From Datisca glomerata (Eukaryota > Streptophyta > Magnoliopsida > Cucurbitales > Datiscaceae), in the NCBI GenBank assembly GCA_003255025.1, contig QANY01013337.1, positions 808,237-872,236 of the forward strand: DNA of 64,000 nucleotides, read 5' to 3'. The stretch's first letter is position 1. Every line of letters begins with the position of its first letter. The notes beneath the pieces are model-generated. The model saw nothing but the letters and a program-made list of their open reading frames with translations. It was not told the DNA's origin and searched no databases. The translations under genes were made by a program, and so were the position numbers. Shown here in pieces: positions 34,961 through 45,899 of this stretch.

Positions 34961-35705
34961 AGATGTCTGCCGAGTACATCAGCTCACAGACGAGATTAAT
35001 GATCTAGCCAGAGCAGGAATTCCTGACTAGATATCGACAAGGAGATATCTGCTGAGTACCTTAACTCACAGATGAGGTCAAGAATCTAGCCAGAGCAAGA
35101 AGACCTGGCTAGATATCGACAATGAGATGTCTACTGAGTACCTCAGCTCGCAGACGAGATCAAGAATCTGGCCAGAGCAGACACGCTTAGCTAAATATTA
35201 ACAAGTGATATATGCCGAGCACTCACTCTCGCAGATAGAATCAAGGATCTAGCCAGAGCAGAAAAACTTGATTAGATATCGACAAGGAGATTTCTGCCAA
35301 GCAACTTAGCTTGCAGACGGGATTAAGGACCTAGTCAGAGTAGGAAAATACCGACTAGATATCTGCTGAGTACTCATGCTCACAGATGAGATCAATGATC
35401 TAGCCAGAGCAGGAAATCCTTGCTAGATATCGGCAACATGTCTACTGAGAACTCATGCTCGCATACATGATCAAGAATATAGCCAGAGCAGGAAAAACCT
35501 GGCTAGATATTGACAAGATGTCTGCAGGCATGACTAACTAGATATCGACAAGAGATGTCTGCTAAGTATTCATGCTCGCAGATGGGGTCAATGATCTAGT
35601 TAGAGAAGGTACGTTTGGTTAGATATTGACAAGTGACATTTGCCAAGAACCTTAGCTCACAAACAGAGATTCAAGGGTCTAACCAAGGCAGGCGTGCCTG
35701 ACTAG
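34961..35705 (+). repeat. Tandem array B, about ten units of about 82 bp with hairpins
   Basis: Units start at about 34961, 35043, 35125, 35208, 35288, 35357, 35437, 35518 (truncated), 35552 and 35634. Each has the pattern GTCTGCYGAG...CTCGCAGAC, then CTAGCCAG...CTGGCTAG, then ATATCGACAAG. Both parts can fold as hairpins; the 9-bp stem at 35085-35093 / 35105-35113 is perfect. Confidence 0.88.
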
Positions 35706-36477
35706 TCAGCCATGAAAGTAATAATAACCGGGCACTCACGCATGTCCAACAAAGTTAAGGAAAGGCCTTAGGAAAGGCAATCTAGACACTGAGAATAAGG
35801 ATATCTATTGAAGATTATAGCTCGCAAGGTAATCATGAGGCCCTCCGATGGGCATTTCAACTTGCTTCCTAGATCACCAGACAGGAATAAGGATCCGACC
35901 CGAGCAGGAACGCTCGACTAGATGTAGAGAATTGATTATCCGCAAAGGGAAAACCTTTTGACATCACCAAAAAGTAAAGACGTCCAACTCCTAGAATGCT
36001 GGTCTGCGCAACCAGACCTCTTGAAGAGGAGCGACCCTCAATGGTGGCAACACATCAAAAGGGATCCGAGCCATTTTAAGGCTCGGGCTCGATCATAGCA
36101 ATCCCTCAGCTCAGGTAAGTAAAAATAAGAGCGACACTCGACAACCAAGGAATAAAGGATCATGGTCATGCTTAGACCAACTCAAGAGCTCGGGGGGAAG
36201 ATAAGAGCTTCAACTCAGAACATATGACTTACGATAAAAGCGGAGCTAAATAAAAGAGATAGTGGTAAAGGAAATTCATAAAAAAGATTACAAGTGCTAA
36301 GGGAAACTACAAGTATCTCCTCCTCGGTTGGATGGGTGAACTCCCTAGGCTAACTTAAAGGAAAAAGGTACTCCCCGCATTTAGGCCGGTGGCCGCAGAT
36401 CTCCACAGCTTTCTTGAACTACTTTTAAAAGACTTTGACATCAACAAGTTTTGAGGAGCATCACCCTGTGGGGAGAT

Positions 36478-36517
36478 TGCAAGAAGAAAATCATTGTAGA
36501 AGTTTTTTGCTGCAACA
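36478..36517 (+). repeat. Right 40-bp terminal direct repeat (putative micro-LTR)
   Basis: It begins TGCAAGAAGAAAATC and ends GCTGCAACA, with a purine tract directly before it. The TG...CA ends are canonical. It pairs with 34023-34062. Confidence 0.6.
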
Positions 36518-37526
36518 AACCTCTTGAAAAAAAGATTTCCTTAATGGACCGTAAAACTCGACCAACTGTCCAGTTTTTTATAGTCCAGTTGGTTCAATTT
36601 ATATGCATATAACTAACCGGTTCTGTTCTCATTATGAGAATATCGTGAATTTGGAGCAGATCTAGTTTTTATGCTAAATAGTCCAAAACAACCATGTACA
36701 CCCCTAGAGCCTACAATATCTAGACAATATCAATCACCCTCTCTGATTTTTCCACCACCCAAGTCCCTCTAGGAAAATTAAACTTAAATTTGACAATTTT
36801 TTATATTTCAATGTAAGTCACGTTTCTTTCTTAAATTTTCTTTGTTCTTTCATCTTGTGTTTCTCACTCATTTTTTTGAAGGTTTAGATTAGTTTAAATA
36901 TAGTAGTACTAGAACCCATCAAGTTATCTTACCAGTTACTTGAATGATTCAAGTATTATATTTTTTTTAAATACTTCTACTAACTATTGACATTTTTAAT
37001 AGTGAAATTCAAGTAAAATGTGATATTTTTAAGGGTACAAGTAATTATGACATATTATTTGAACCATCAAGTAACTGTTGAAATTTTGAACCACGTCCAA
37101 CATGATCACTTGGAAGGTTCATATCGTATATTGTCACTACTTGAACCCTTCAAGTAACTGTTACATTTTTTAATTGCAAAACTCAAATCAAATATGATAA
37201 TTTGAAAGGTTCAGGTAGCTATAACATTAGTAAATTAACTTTAAATTTAAGTTTTAAAAGAAGAAATGATGGTGAGAGGTTTGAGAAAAATGAGATGTTT
37301 TTATCGATTACAATTCCAATACTTCATGTAAGCGCTACACTAACAAAATTTATAGAAATATTTACCTAACTTTCTATTAATCCTTAAAATGTTTGTTCTG
37401 TAGATAATTGTGTTAGGATTTAGCAAAATAATTTGATTCAATATTGTTAGGTATTGAGTGAGATATATCATACCAAAATAGAAATAATGACTTCTATCAT
37501 AATTTTGAATTAGTTAATTACTCGAG
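36518..37526. other. AT-rich non-coding DNA
   Basis: No gene was seen. Parts of 36930-37310 loosely resemble 38540-38830 on the other side of the inverted-repeat element, suggesting an old duplicated segment. Confidence 0.35.
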
Positions 37527-38527
37527 TCCCACCATCCTTTTGGACATATAGCAAACAACACCATCATCTTTAAAACGTTACACTAATGCCCCTGACATTT
37601 AATTTCTTTCGGTGTTGCTCCCTCCTGTCACTTCCGTCACATAAATAGACGGAAACGTACCACGTATTCTCATTAAGGGATCTAAAGGTAATTCAATTAC
37701 CCAACCCTTCTTCTTCCTAACCTCTCTCTTCAACACTAATTCAAGCATCCAATCACTTGCTTCCATGGAATTGGAGACCCGAACCCTTCAATTTCTATCT
37801 TGTTTTATATTCCATTTTCTCTTTCTTCGTCACCTTAAAAACAGAAGAAATCCATGAAAACCCCCACTGTCGTTTACAGAAGAAAAACAGAGTATGATGA
37901 AAATGAAACAAAAAAAAACCACTCATTTTTTTTCACATTTTTCTAACAAAATCCAATCAAATTACTTAACATTTGAAGTTGGCAAATGCTAATAAGGATA
38001 AAACATCAACAATTTTGAACCTGTGGTGCTCTTGGGCTGTTGTTTTCAGTTCCTAGAATACGAAGCGCAGGACTCGCGGATTGTTTGGGTAAGGGAAGGA
38101 TTGAAAGAGGGAAGGGCAGTAGTGGAAGATGAACTTTTGATGTTTTCATAGTTTGGTAATGAGGGGAGAGCCACACCTTTTGCTTGTGATGTGTATATGG
38201 TGATTGTTTTTGTTGTTACTCTTGCTCATCTTCGTGCGAGGAGGCATAGGTTGCTAACAAAGAATCCATGGAAGAGAGAGATAAAGCGACAAAACTTAGC
38301 AAGGAGAGAAAACAAACGACACTATTTTGTTTAGAGGTAGTGAATTACCGTTACAACCCTTACTGAGGATCACCTGCGAGGAAAGAAAACAGACGACACC
38401 TCATTTCCGTCCATTTAGTTGATCGAGATGGCGATAGGAGATAACACAAAAGAAATTAAACATCAGGAGTAATATTTTAAAGGTTCTGGTGTTGTTTGGT
38501 ATATGGCCAAAAGTTCAGGGTTCCCGT
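37527..38527. mobile_element. Non-autonomous DNA transposon with about 90-bp terminal inverted repeats (MULE-like)
   Basis: The left arm (about 37529-37620) and the reverse complement of the right arm (about 38430-38527) share, in order, CTTTTGG, CATATA-CAAACAACACCA, CTTTAAAA, CTGA-TTTAATTTCTTT and GACGGAAA. Long TIRs of this kind suit Mutator-like elements. The 0.8-kb interior encodes no recognisable transposase. A 9-bp target duplication, expected for a MULE, was not identified. Confidence 0.65.
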
Positions 38528-39370
38528 CAAAGTGATAATAATTTTTAATTACTTCTAATCATTATCATTTGGTAACTTAAATGATATAAATAGTTGTAAC
38601 ATACTATTTGAATTTATAGGACATTTTTTATTTAGTATAATCACATGAAAGATTTAAATAATATATTTTAATTATTTAAATTTTTTAAATAATTATTTAA
38701 ATTTTTTAAATAATTGTTGACATGTCACAAAATTTAAGTTAGACAGATAATTTAAGTAATTATAACAAAATTGAACTTTAAAATTAAATTTTACAAAACA
38801 AGTGGATGTTGAGAGATATGTGAAAAGGTTGATGGGGAAGTAAAACCAAAAATGGTGAACCTGTGAGATAGATTTTTTATTTTAAAAAGGGTATATTAAT
38901 TCCAAACTCTTTATGAAAGAGTATATTTTAGAAATTACATGTTTTTATCTCTGAAATTGATTTTTGTTGGAACTCACGTACATGTTGATTATCTCACGAT
39001 ACTCATAGCTTATGCACAACGTGTTTTCTGAATTTTCTTTATACCAGTCATGATAAATTGACGGTTTTAAAACCGGATATCGTACTCTAATTATTTTGTG
39101 CCTAAGAGAATTTGAATCTTGGATCTAAGACGGAGTAAACTTTTAAATTTATGTTTTCACCACCTGAACCTACCTCTCGAGTTCCTTTTGAGTATGTTTA
39201 CCTGATTCTAGGAAACGAAATTAGATGAGTTTTAAAATCAGAAAAAAAATTAGATTAATGTGTTTATAATTACCATTTACTTAAAGAATGTGATGATTTA
39301 TTTTTATTAACTTGATGACTCATAATCAAGTTAGATGAGTTACTCAAATGTCATTCATTAATACTGATTA
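38528..39370. other. AT-rich non-coding DNA with a palindromic AT repeat
   Basis: At 38667-38715 a self-complementary block (TTTAAATTTTTTAAATAATT) occurs twice in tandem. No coding similarity was seen before the copia LTR at 39371. Confidence 0.45.
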
Positions 39371-39800
39371 TGTTGGGCATAGTGCCCTCAAAGTATATGT
39401 TAAGACATTTTATTTGAACATTAATAAAAGTATATTTTTCTTATAACTATATTCTCTGAATTATTACTGAATAATTAATATAAATATATGAAAATTTCAT
39501 ATTCATTAATGAGACTATAATCTTGTATTAATACGAGAGCATTAAGATCATAGATAATGAATAAAATAGTCCACAACATATTAAAATATAAAATCTTTAA
39601 TGAATAGTTTCTAGTACTGTTCACTAAGCATTTTGAATGCATGTGATCTAGATTCAGGTCACTGATAAGGATGAGCATCTTAGTGAGTGTACTTTATTTA
39701 ATTAGATTATATAGGACATGATCGATCTGAATTGATATCTTTATTAATTTACTATTTATCATAAAAATTTAATATACATCAATCAGATGATCATATGTAG
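39371..39800 (+). repeat. Truncated left LTR of copia element 2
   Basis: It starts TGTTGGGCATAGTGCCC and aligns with 42858-43286 with frequent substitutions. The truncation point at 39800 is where it abuts gag coding sequence. Confidence 0.9.
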
Positions 39801-39834
39801 ACAACAACTCCAAGAAGAAAGAACCCAAGGGAAA

Positions 39835-40560
39835 ATGTTTACATTGTGGAGTTAAAGGTCACTGGAAGAGAAACTGTCACAAGTATCTCTCCGAGTTGAA
39901 AAAGAAAGGTAAATTTGATTTATTGTACTTGAAACTTGTTTAGTGGAATATGATTTGTCATCCTAGATTATAGATTCAGGAGCCACTAACTATGTATGTT
40001 CTTATTTGCAGATGCTTGATTCTTCAAGGGAGCTTGCTGATGGCGATGCGATAATGAGAGTTGACAGTGGTGCACTTGTTTCAGCAAAAGCATTAGTAAC
40101 AGTTCCGTTTGAGTTTTTGAAATAAATTTCTTACTTCGAACAATGTTTATTTCATTTTGAGAATTTTTAGAAATTTAATTTCTTTATCTTTGTTGCATGA
40201 ATAGAATTTTGATGTTTCTTTTAATAATAATATGTTTGTTATTTCAAAGCATGGTTTCAATATTTGTCATGCAAAAGTTTCAAACGGACTGTATATGTTT
40301 AAACCAACTGAATGAACATTAAATAATTCTAAATTATTTAAAGTAGCAAATCCAAAAGGTAACAAACGACAAATAGTTTCTCAAGAAGATGATACATATC
40401 TTTGACATCTTAGGTTGGGACATGTTAATCTTGACAGAATAAACCGATTAACAAAGCATGATGCTTTGAAAAAACTAAAAGTTAGAACTCTCATGGTTTG
40501 TGAATCATGTCTAGAGGGTAAAATGTTCAAGAGACCTTTTTCTGCAAAGGGCTAAAGAGC
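39835..40560 (+). pseudogene. copia gag end, protease and GAG-pre-integrase, broken
   Basis: A CCHC knuckle (CLHCGVKGHWKRNCHKYLSEL) is followed by the protease-type IIDSGATNYVC segment near 39970. The GAG-pre-integrase domain is visible at about 40409-40560 (LRLGHVNLDRINRLTKHDAL ... CESCLEGKMFKRPF). Stops and frame changes separate these parts. Confidence 0.85.
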
Positions 40561-41233
40561 CAAAGAACCACTGAGTATTTTGTCACTTTTATTGATGATT
40601 ACTCAAGATACAGTTATACTTACCTAATACATAGAAAGTCCAAAACTTTTAGAAAGTTTAAAGACTTCAAAGCTGAAACTGAAAGCAATTAGGTAAATCT
40701 TTCAAAGATCACCTGCTGGAGTATGTCATTCTATCCCGACTTATAGCACCTGGAACGTCACAGAAAAATGATATTTCATAAAGGAGAAACAGAACTTTTT
40801 TGGATATGGTTAGATCGATATAAGCCACTCATCACTACCACTCACATATTGGGGATATGCACTTCAAACAAAAACTTACATTTTGAATGTAGTTCCTTCT
40901 AAGTCTATAAGCAAGACACCTTTAGAGTTATGGAATGGCTCCAAACCTTGTTTGCATCATTTTCGTATATGGGGGTGTCCGACTCACGTTCTTAGACCTA
41001 AGACTAGAAAGTTAGACTCAAGGTCTGAAGTGTGTATATTTGTTGGCTATACTCCAGAAATAAGAGGTGCTTACTTTTATAGTTACAAGGATAAAAAAGT
41101 ATTTGTATCAAAAAATGCTACTTTCCTTAAACACGACTATATGGTAAACTACAAACCTCAGAATAAAGTAGTTCCCGAAGAACTCGCATCTGATGAGACC
41201 AGACCATCTTCATCATTAAGTGATAAACGATAA
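40560..41233 (+). pseudogene. copia integrase, broken
   Basis: The catalytic core begins near 40580 (FVTFIDDYSRYSY-like). The open stretch 40883-41233 carries the C-terminal part: [44 protein letters not shown] and [16 protein letters not shown]. The frame is lost between 40690 and 40880. Confidence 0.88.
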
Positions 41234-41329
41234 ACCAAATAAACCATTATTCATGTTCAGGAAATCTCGCTACAACGTCGTAGTGGGAGGGTTGTAAGAC
41301 AACCTATTTGCTATGAACTCGAGGAGCAT

Positions 41330-42790
41330 GTCTTAGTGTCAGACACCGATAATGACGATCCATTAACATTTAAAGAGGCAATGGAAGATCTTGAAAAGGA
41401 GAAATGATAAGATGCCATGAACCAAGAAATGAAATTGATATATTCCAATTCTGTTTGGAAACTTGTAGATCCACCTGAAGAAGTTAGGCCCATTGGATGT
41501 AAATGAATTTTCAAGAAGAAAAGAGGTGCATATAAGACATTAGAGACTTTCAAGGCACAACTAGTAGCCATAGCCGCTAGTTGAGACTATGAAATATGAC
41601 AAATGGATATCAAGACAACGTTACTTAATGACTTCCCTGAAGAACGCATCTATATGATGCAACTAGAAAGATTCATGAAAAAATGGCAAGATCAGAATGT
41701 ATGCTAGTTGATTAAATCCATTTATAGATTGAAGCAAGTATCGAGGTTTTGGAATCTTACCTTTGATGAAACTATTAAATCATATGGCTTCGAACAAAAT
41801 GTTGACGAAGCTTGTGTTTATAAATACATCAAAAAAAGAAAGTGGTTTTTGTAGATCTTTACGTAGACGATATTCTATTCATTGAAAATGATGTGGATAC
41901 TTTATCGAAAGTAAGAAATGGTTAGCTGAGAAATTCTAAATGAAAGACTTTGGAGAAGCCAACTATGTTATAGGCATCTAAATCCTAAGGGATAAGAAGA
42001 ACAAGCTCTTGACACTTTTTTAGGCATTTTATATTGATAAGGTACTAGAAATATTCTCTATGGAAAATTTCAAAAAAGGTCAATTACCGACCAAACATGG
42101 AGTTGTCCTTTCCAAGGAGCAGTGTCCTAAGACACCTCAGGAGGAATATGATATGAGAAATGTTTTTTATGCTTCAGCAGCTAGGAGTCTTATGTATGCT
42201 ATGTTGTGTACGAGACCGGACATCTGTTATGCAGTAGGAATTGTCAGTCATTATCAATCAAATCTTGGTTTTGAACATTGGATTGCAGTAAAGAACATTC
42301 TCGAGTATCTTCAGAGAACGATAAATTATATGTTTGTTTATTCAGGAGGAGACCTGAACCCCACTAGATATATTGATTCTGATTTTCAATCAGAGAGGGA
42401 TAGTCGAAGGTTGAAGTCAGGATAAGTATGCATCCTAGGTGGAGAAGCTGTAGTCTGGAGAAGTAATAAACAATCTAGTATTGTATTTCCACCATGGAAG
42501 CCAAATACATAGTGGCTTGTGAAGCTGTGAAAAAAATGATTTGGCACAAAAGTTTTATACTGATCTGGAAGTAGTTTCAGCTATGGATAAGCCCCTAATC
42601 TTGTACTGTGACAATAGTGAGGCGGTAGCTAATTCAAAGGAACTAAGGAGTCACAAGAGGAGCAAACACATTGAGAGAAAATACCATATTGTAAGAGAGA
42701 TCTTACACCAATGAGATGTGTCTGTTATGAAGATAGCATCACATCAGAACCCGACTGATCATTTTACCGAGATGCTTCCAACGAAGTCGT
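41330..42790 (+). pseudogene. copia reverse transcriptase and RNase H, broken
   Basis: RT starts near 41380 (FKEAMEDLEKE), runs through SIYRLKQVSRFW, and has the catalytic DLYVDDILFIE near 41850-41885. The 42060-42425 frame carries the RT-RNase H connection (SLMYAMLCTRPDICYAVGIV) and YIDSDFQSERD of RNase H. Downstream, near 42600-42790, LYCDNSEAVANSKE is readable. Internal stops occur at several positions. Confidence 0.9.
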
Positions 42791-42857
42791 TTGAGGGTCA
42801 TGTATGAAACATGGGGTTGAGAGAGATGCCACCTTTACTTTAGGGTAAGTGTGAGAT

Positions 42858-43286
42858 TGTTAGGCACAGTACCCTCAAAGCATGTGTGAAGATATTTTAT
42901 TTGAAAATTAATAAAAGCGTATTTTTCTTATAATTGTATTCTCTGAATTATTTTTGAATAATTAATATAAATATATAAAAATTCTATATTCATTAATGAG
43001 ATTATGATCTTGTATTAGTACAAGAGCATTATGATTATAGATAATGAATAAAACAGTCTGTAACATATTAAAGTATTGAATCTTTAATGAATGATTGCTA
43101 GTACGGCTTGCTAAGCATTTTGATGCATGTGATCTAGATCTGGATCGATGATGTGGATAGACATCTTAGGGAAGATACTTTATATAATTAGATTATATAA
43201 GACATGACTGATGTGAATTAATATCTTTATTAACTTACCGTTTATCATAAAAATTTAATACACATCAATTGGATTGTCATATGTAG
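42858..43286 (+). repeat. Right LTR of copia element 2, homologous part
   Basis: It starts TGTTAGGCACAGTACCC after the purine tract. Only this first 429 bp can be checked against the left LTR; the real 3' end lies further right and may be near 44330. Confidence 0.88.
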
Positions 43287-44331
43287 ATCAATCTAAATCC
43301 TCAGTAGTCGTGAACTTCTATACATGTCTACTGGCTCTTTTGATTCACTCGTTAAAGTTTATTTGTAAAACATACTAGTGACTTTTGTTTTGAAGATTCA
43401 GTGACATGCATGGCTACGAACATGATCTTAAGAGATTTGAACTCCAAGCTTTCCTAACGGATCGTATATTAGTTCTCGTAAATGTTATTTCTGAAACTGA
43501 ATGGTTATTGAGCTTAAATTTACAATACGATTATAAATTGACCTTTTACTGGTGAATTAGTGGTACATAAGGATTAATAGGTAATTAGAAGGGTAAAATT
43601 GTAATTTTGACCAGTTTTAATTTACGAACCAATAATTGGAGGACAAAACTATAAGAAGTGATTTTATCTATGGACTACACGAGATTACTCTGTAAATATA
43701 TTCTGTAATTACTAAGAATGCAATTTTATATTTATAATAGAGTAATGATGAAATTAATAACTGAGATTATTTAATTAATAATATGATTTATCAAAACATA
43801 GAACTTGGTCTGTGGTCCCCAAACCTCCTTTGTACTACACAGTTTAGGATGTGAATGTTTCAAGACATAAGAAAAGGGCTAGCTTGCAAAATGAATTAAG
43901 TTTTGATGGCAAGTATATAATTATGAGATAATTATATATTATTAATTAATTGAGAATTAATTAATTAAATTATTTATTATAATTTTTGGAAATTAAAAAA
44001 GAGGACGACGTGGAGGCATACTAAAGAAGACGAAGTCAAAGAAATGTGACAAGACAGTCAAAAGAAAATTAAATCTGATAGCGGCAGTTACTTCCATCCC
44101 CGCGATTTGATCAACAACCATAATCACATTAAATATTCATTGTACCATCATTAAATGGTTGTACACGGCCATGAAGGAAAAGTCCTATAAATAACTCCAT
44201 ATGTACCAAAGCAAACACAATTCGATCAATACAAAATCTACTCTTTTTCTCTCTTAACTCTTTCAATTCTCAAAAATCTATTTTACATTCTATTTCCATA
44301 ATATAGTAGAGGAAGAAATTTCTTTACAAAT
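43287..44331 (+). other. LTR-like stretch between copia element 2 and the Tat gypsy element
   Basis: It is AT-rich and non-coding, with a TATA-like motif (TATAAATAA) near 44189, then a likely transcribed leader ending just before AATTGGTACCCTCATTGAGAG at 44330. It may be the rest of the copia right LTR, the 5' LTR of the gypsy element, or both joined. No second copy exists in the window to decide. Confidence 0.5.
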
Positions 44332-44419
44332 TGGTACCCTCATTGAGAGATTGAAAGAAAGCTCAAGGAGAAAAATATTTTCAGTAAGAAACATTGAGGA
44401 TGCTAAGAACGAGATAAAG

Positions 44420-45690
44420 AGAGCAGAAATGATCCACAAAATCATCTTGAATAGAGGAACCATGACGTACAAGCTCTCCTTGAAGCCATATTAGCTAGAA
44501 TCACAGAGTTGGAGAATCAGAATGCTGAAACTCTACATACAACTTTGCACGCACTGCAAGACCATGTTGCAACCTTGCAACGAGAAGTCCAACAAATCTT
44601 TTCGAGAGGTTGCACACGAAAGTCAAGATGTCGCATTAAGAAGGCACGCTGGACAGAACCTAAAAAATAATCAAGAACTGAACGAAGAAGGTGATGAATA
44701 GTCCAAGAACGTGGATAACAGAGTGGCTGGAATTCCCATAGTAAAATTAAGGGTTGACAGAGCACGATATAGAGAAAATGCTTACAAGAAAGATGGCAGA
44801 GGCCAAAGACTGGGCACTACAACTATAGCGGATTTGGATTCACTCACCCAGACCCCGTTAACTTTAGAAATCCTGTGAACACTTACTCCTACAAATTTGG
44901 CACCACCCAAATTTAAATATTATGCAGGGAATACAGATCCAGTTGATCATGTGAGGAGGTTTCAACAAATGATGAAGCTCTATCAACATGAAGACGCACT
45001 TATGTGCAGAATGCTCCCGACAAGCTTGGATGGCAGCGCTCTAAAATGGTATCAGTCTTTTCCCTTTTTTTCTATAACTAACTTTTATGTTATGTCTTCT
45101 ATCTTTTTGAAATAGTATGTGACGTATAGATCCGTCAAGGATGATTCATAATATCTTCTGACAGTTTCAATAAAGAAAGGAGAATCACCGCGTGGATACA
45201 CCCAGTGGTTCAAAGAAAAGATGGGCAAGGTGGAGGACTATGATGACCACGTAGCTTGACTAGTGTTTAGAAGAGGATTAGACCCGCCACCCTCATTATT
45301 TGACGATCTGTCCAAGGAGAAATCGCTCACCATGATGAAAACATTTCGTAAGGCCCAAACCAATATAAATCTTGAAGAATATAGAAGAAGTATGATGCGA
45401 CTATCAGCGCAGTTAACGGTAGACGTGAGGAAAATGAATGAGAGAAAAGACTGAGGGAGCCTGAACGGTTTACTCGAAGGGAGAAAACTTATACTCCACT
45501 CACCATCCCAGTAAATCAGATCATATGGGCCATAAAAGATGAGTCACGGCTGAAGAGGCCACAACAAGTTAAAAGAGAACCTACGGAGAAAGATAATCAT
45601 AAATATTGCTCAATCCATAAAAGTAACGGGCACATGATGAAAGAATGTTATCAGCTAAAGGATTACATTGAAGAACTCATCAGCAAAGGT
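44420..45690 (+). pseudogene. gypsy gag, broken
   Basis: The N-terminal part is a short coiled-coil-like stretch (ILARITELENQNAE...LHALQDHVATLQREV). The Retrotrans_gag core is at 44897-45454: PPKFKYYAGNTDPVDHVRRF, MMKLYQHEDALMCRMLP, ALKWYQSF, then ARKAQTNINLEEYRR-like sequence. A CxxH-type remnant (HKYCSIHKSNGH) is near 45600. Several stops are present. Confidence 0.85.
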
Positions 45691-45899
45691 CATCTCCTGT
45701 AGCACGTCACTAGGCTAGACAATAGACAAGTAGAAGGAGATATGGAACATAGAAAGGTCGCAGAACCACTTTGCATCGTTGACATGATAATAGCTCTGAC
45801 GGAATTGGAAGGAGTTAGTCGTAAAGAATGTAAACAATGCTACAAAAGGGCGACTGCGGTTGCAAAAGAAGAGGAGAAAACTTAAGAAGAGGCTACCAT

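Larger units (their letters stand above)
34023..36517 (+). mobile_element. Non-coding retroelement-like unit with 40-bp terminal repeats
   Basis: Two 40-bp direct repeats (34023-34062 and 36478-36517; 33 of 40 positions identical by eye) begin TGCA; the right copy ends CAACA and the left CAATA. One base after the left copy is TTGGCGCCGCCTGTGAGGA, resembling the plant gypsy primer-binding site TTGGCGCCGTCTGTGGGGA. The right copy directly follows a purine tract (GGGGAGA at 36470-36476). Since repeat, PBS and purine tract adjoin, the 40-bp repeats may be entire very short LTRs. The interior (about 2.4 kb) has no gag or pol and holds two tandem arrays. No 5-bp target duplication is obvious. Alternatives: an internally deleted Tat-type element. 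Confidence 0.6.
39371..43286 (+). mobile_element. Ty1/copia element, decayed, with truncated left LTR
   Basis: The left LTR piece (39371-39800) matches 42858-43286 over its whole length. Between them, in copia order, lie a gag zinc knuckle, protease, GAG-pre-integrase, integrase, RT (YVDD) and RNase H. The left LTR is joined straight to gag near the zinc knuckle, so its 3' part, the PBS and most of gag are deleted. The right LTR is preceded by a purine tract (GTGTGAGA) and starts TGTTAGGCACAG; it probably continues beyond 43286. Stops abound, so the element is dead. Confidence 0.9.

Noticed and set aside
34961..35705. CRISPR-like array
   Set aside because: The units are about 82-bp diverged tandem repeats without unique spacers, in a eukaryotic transposon-like context.
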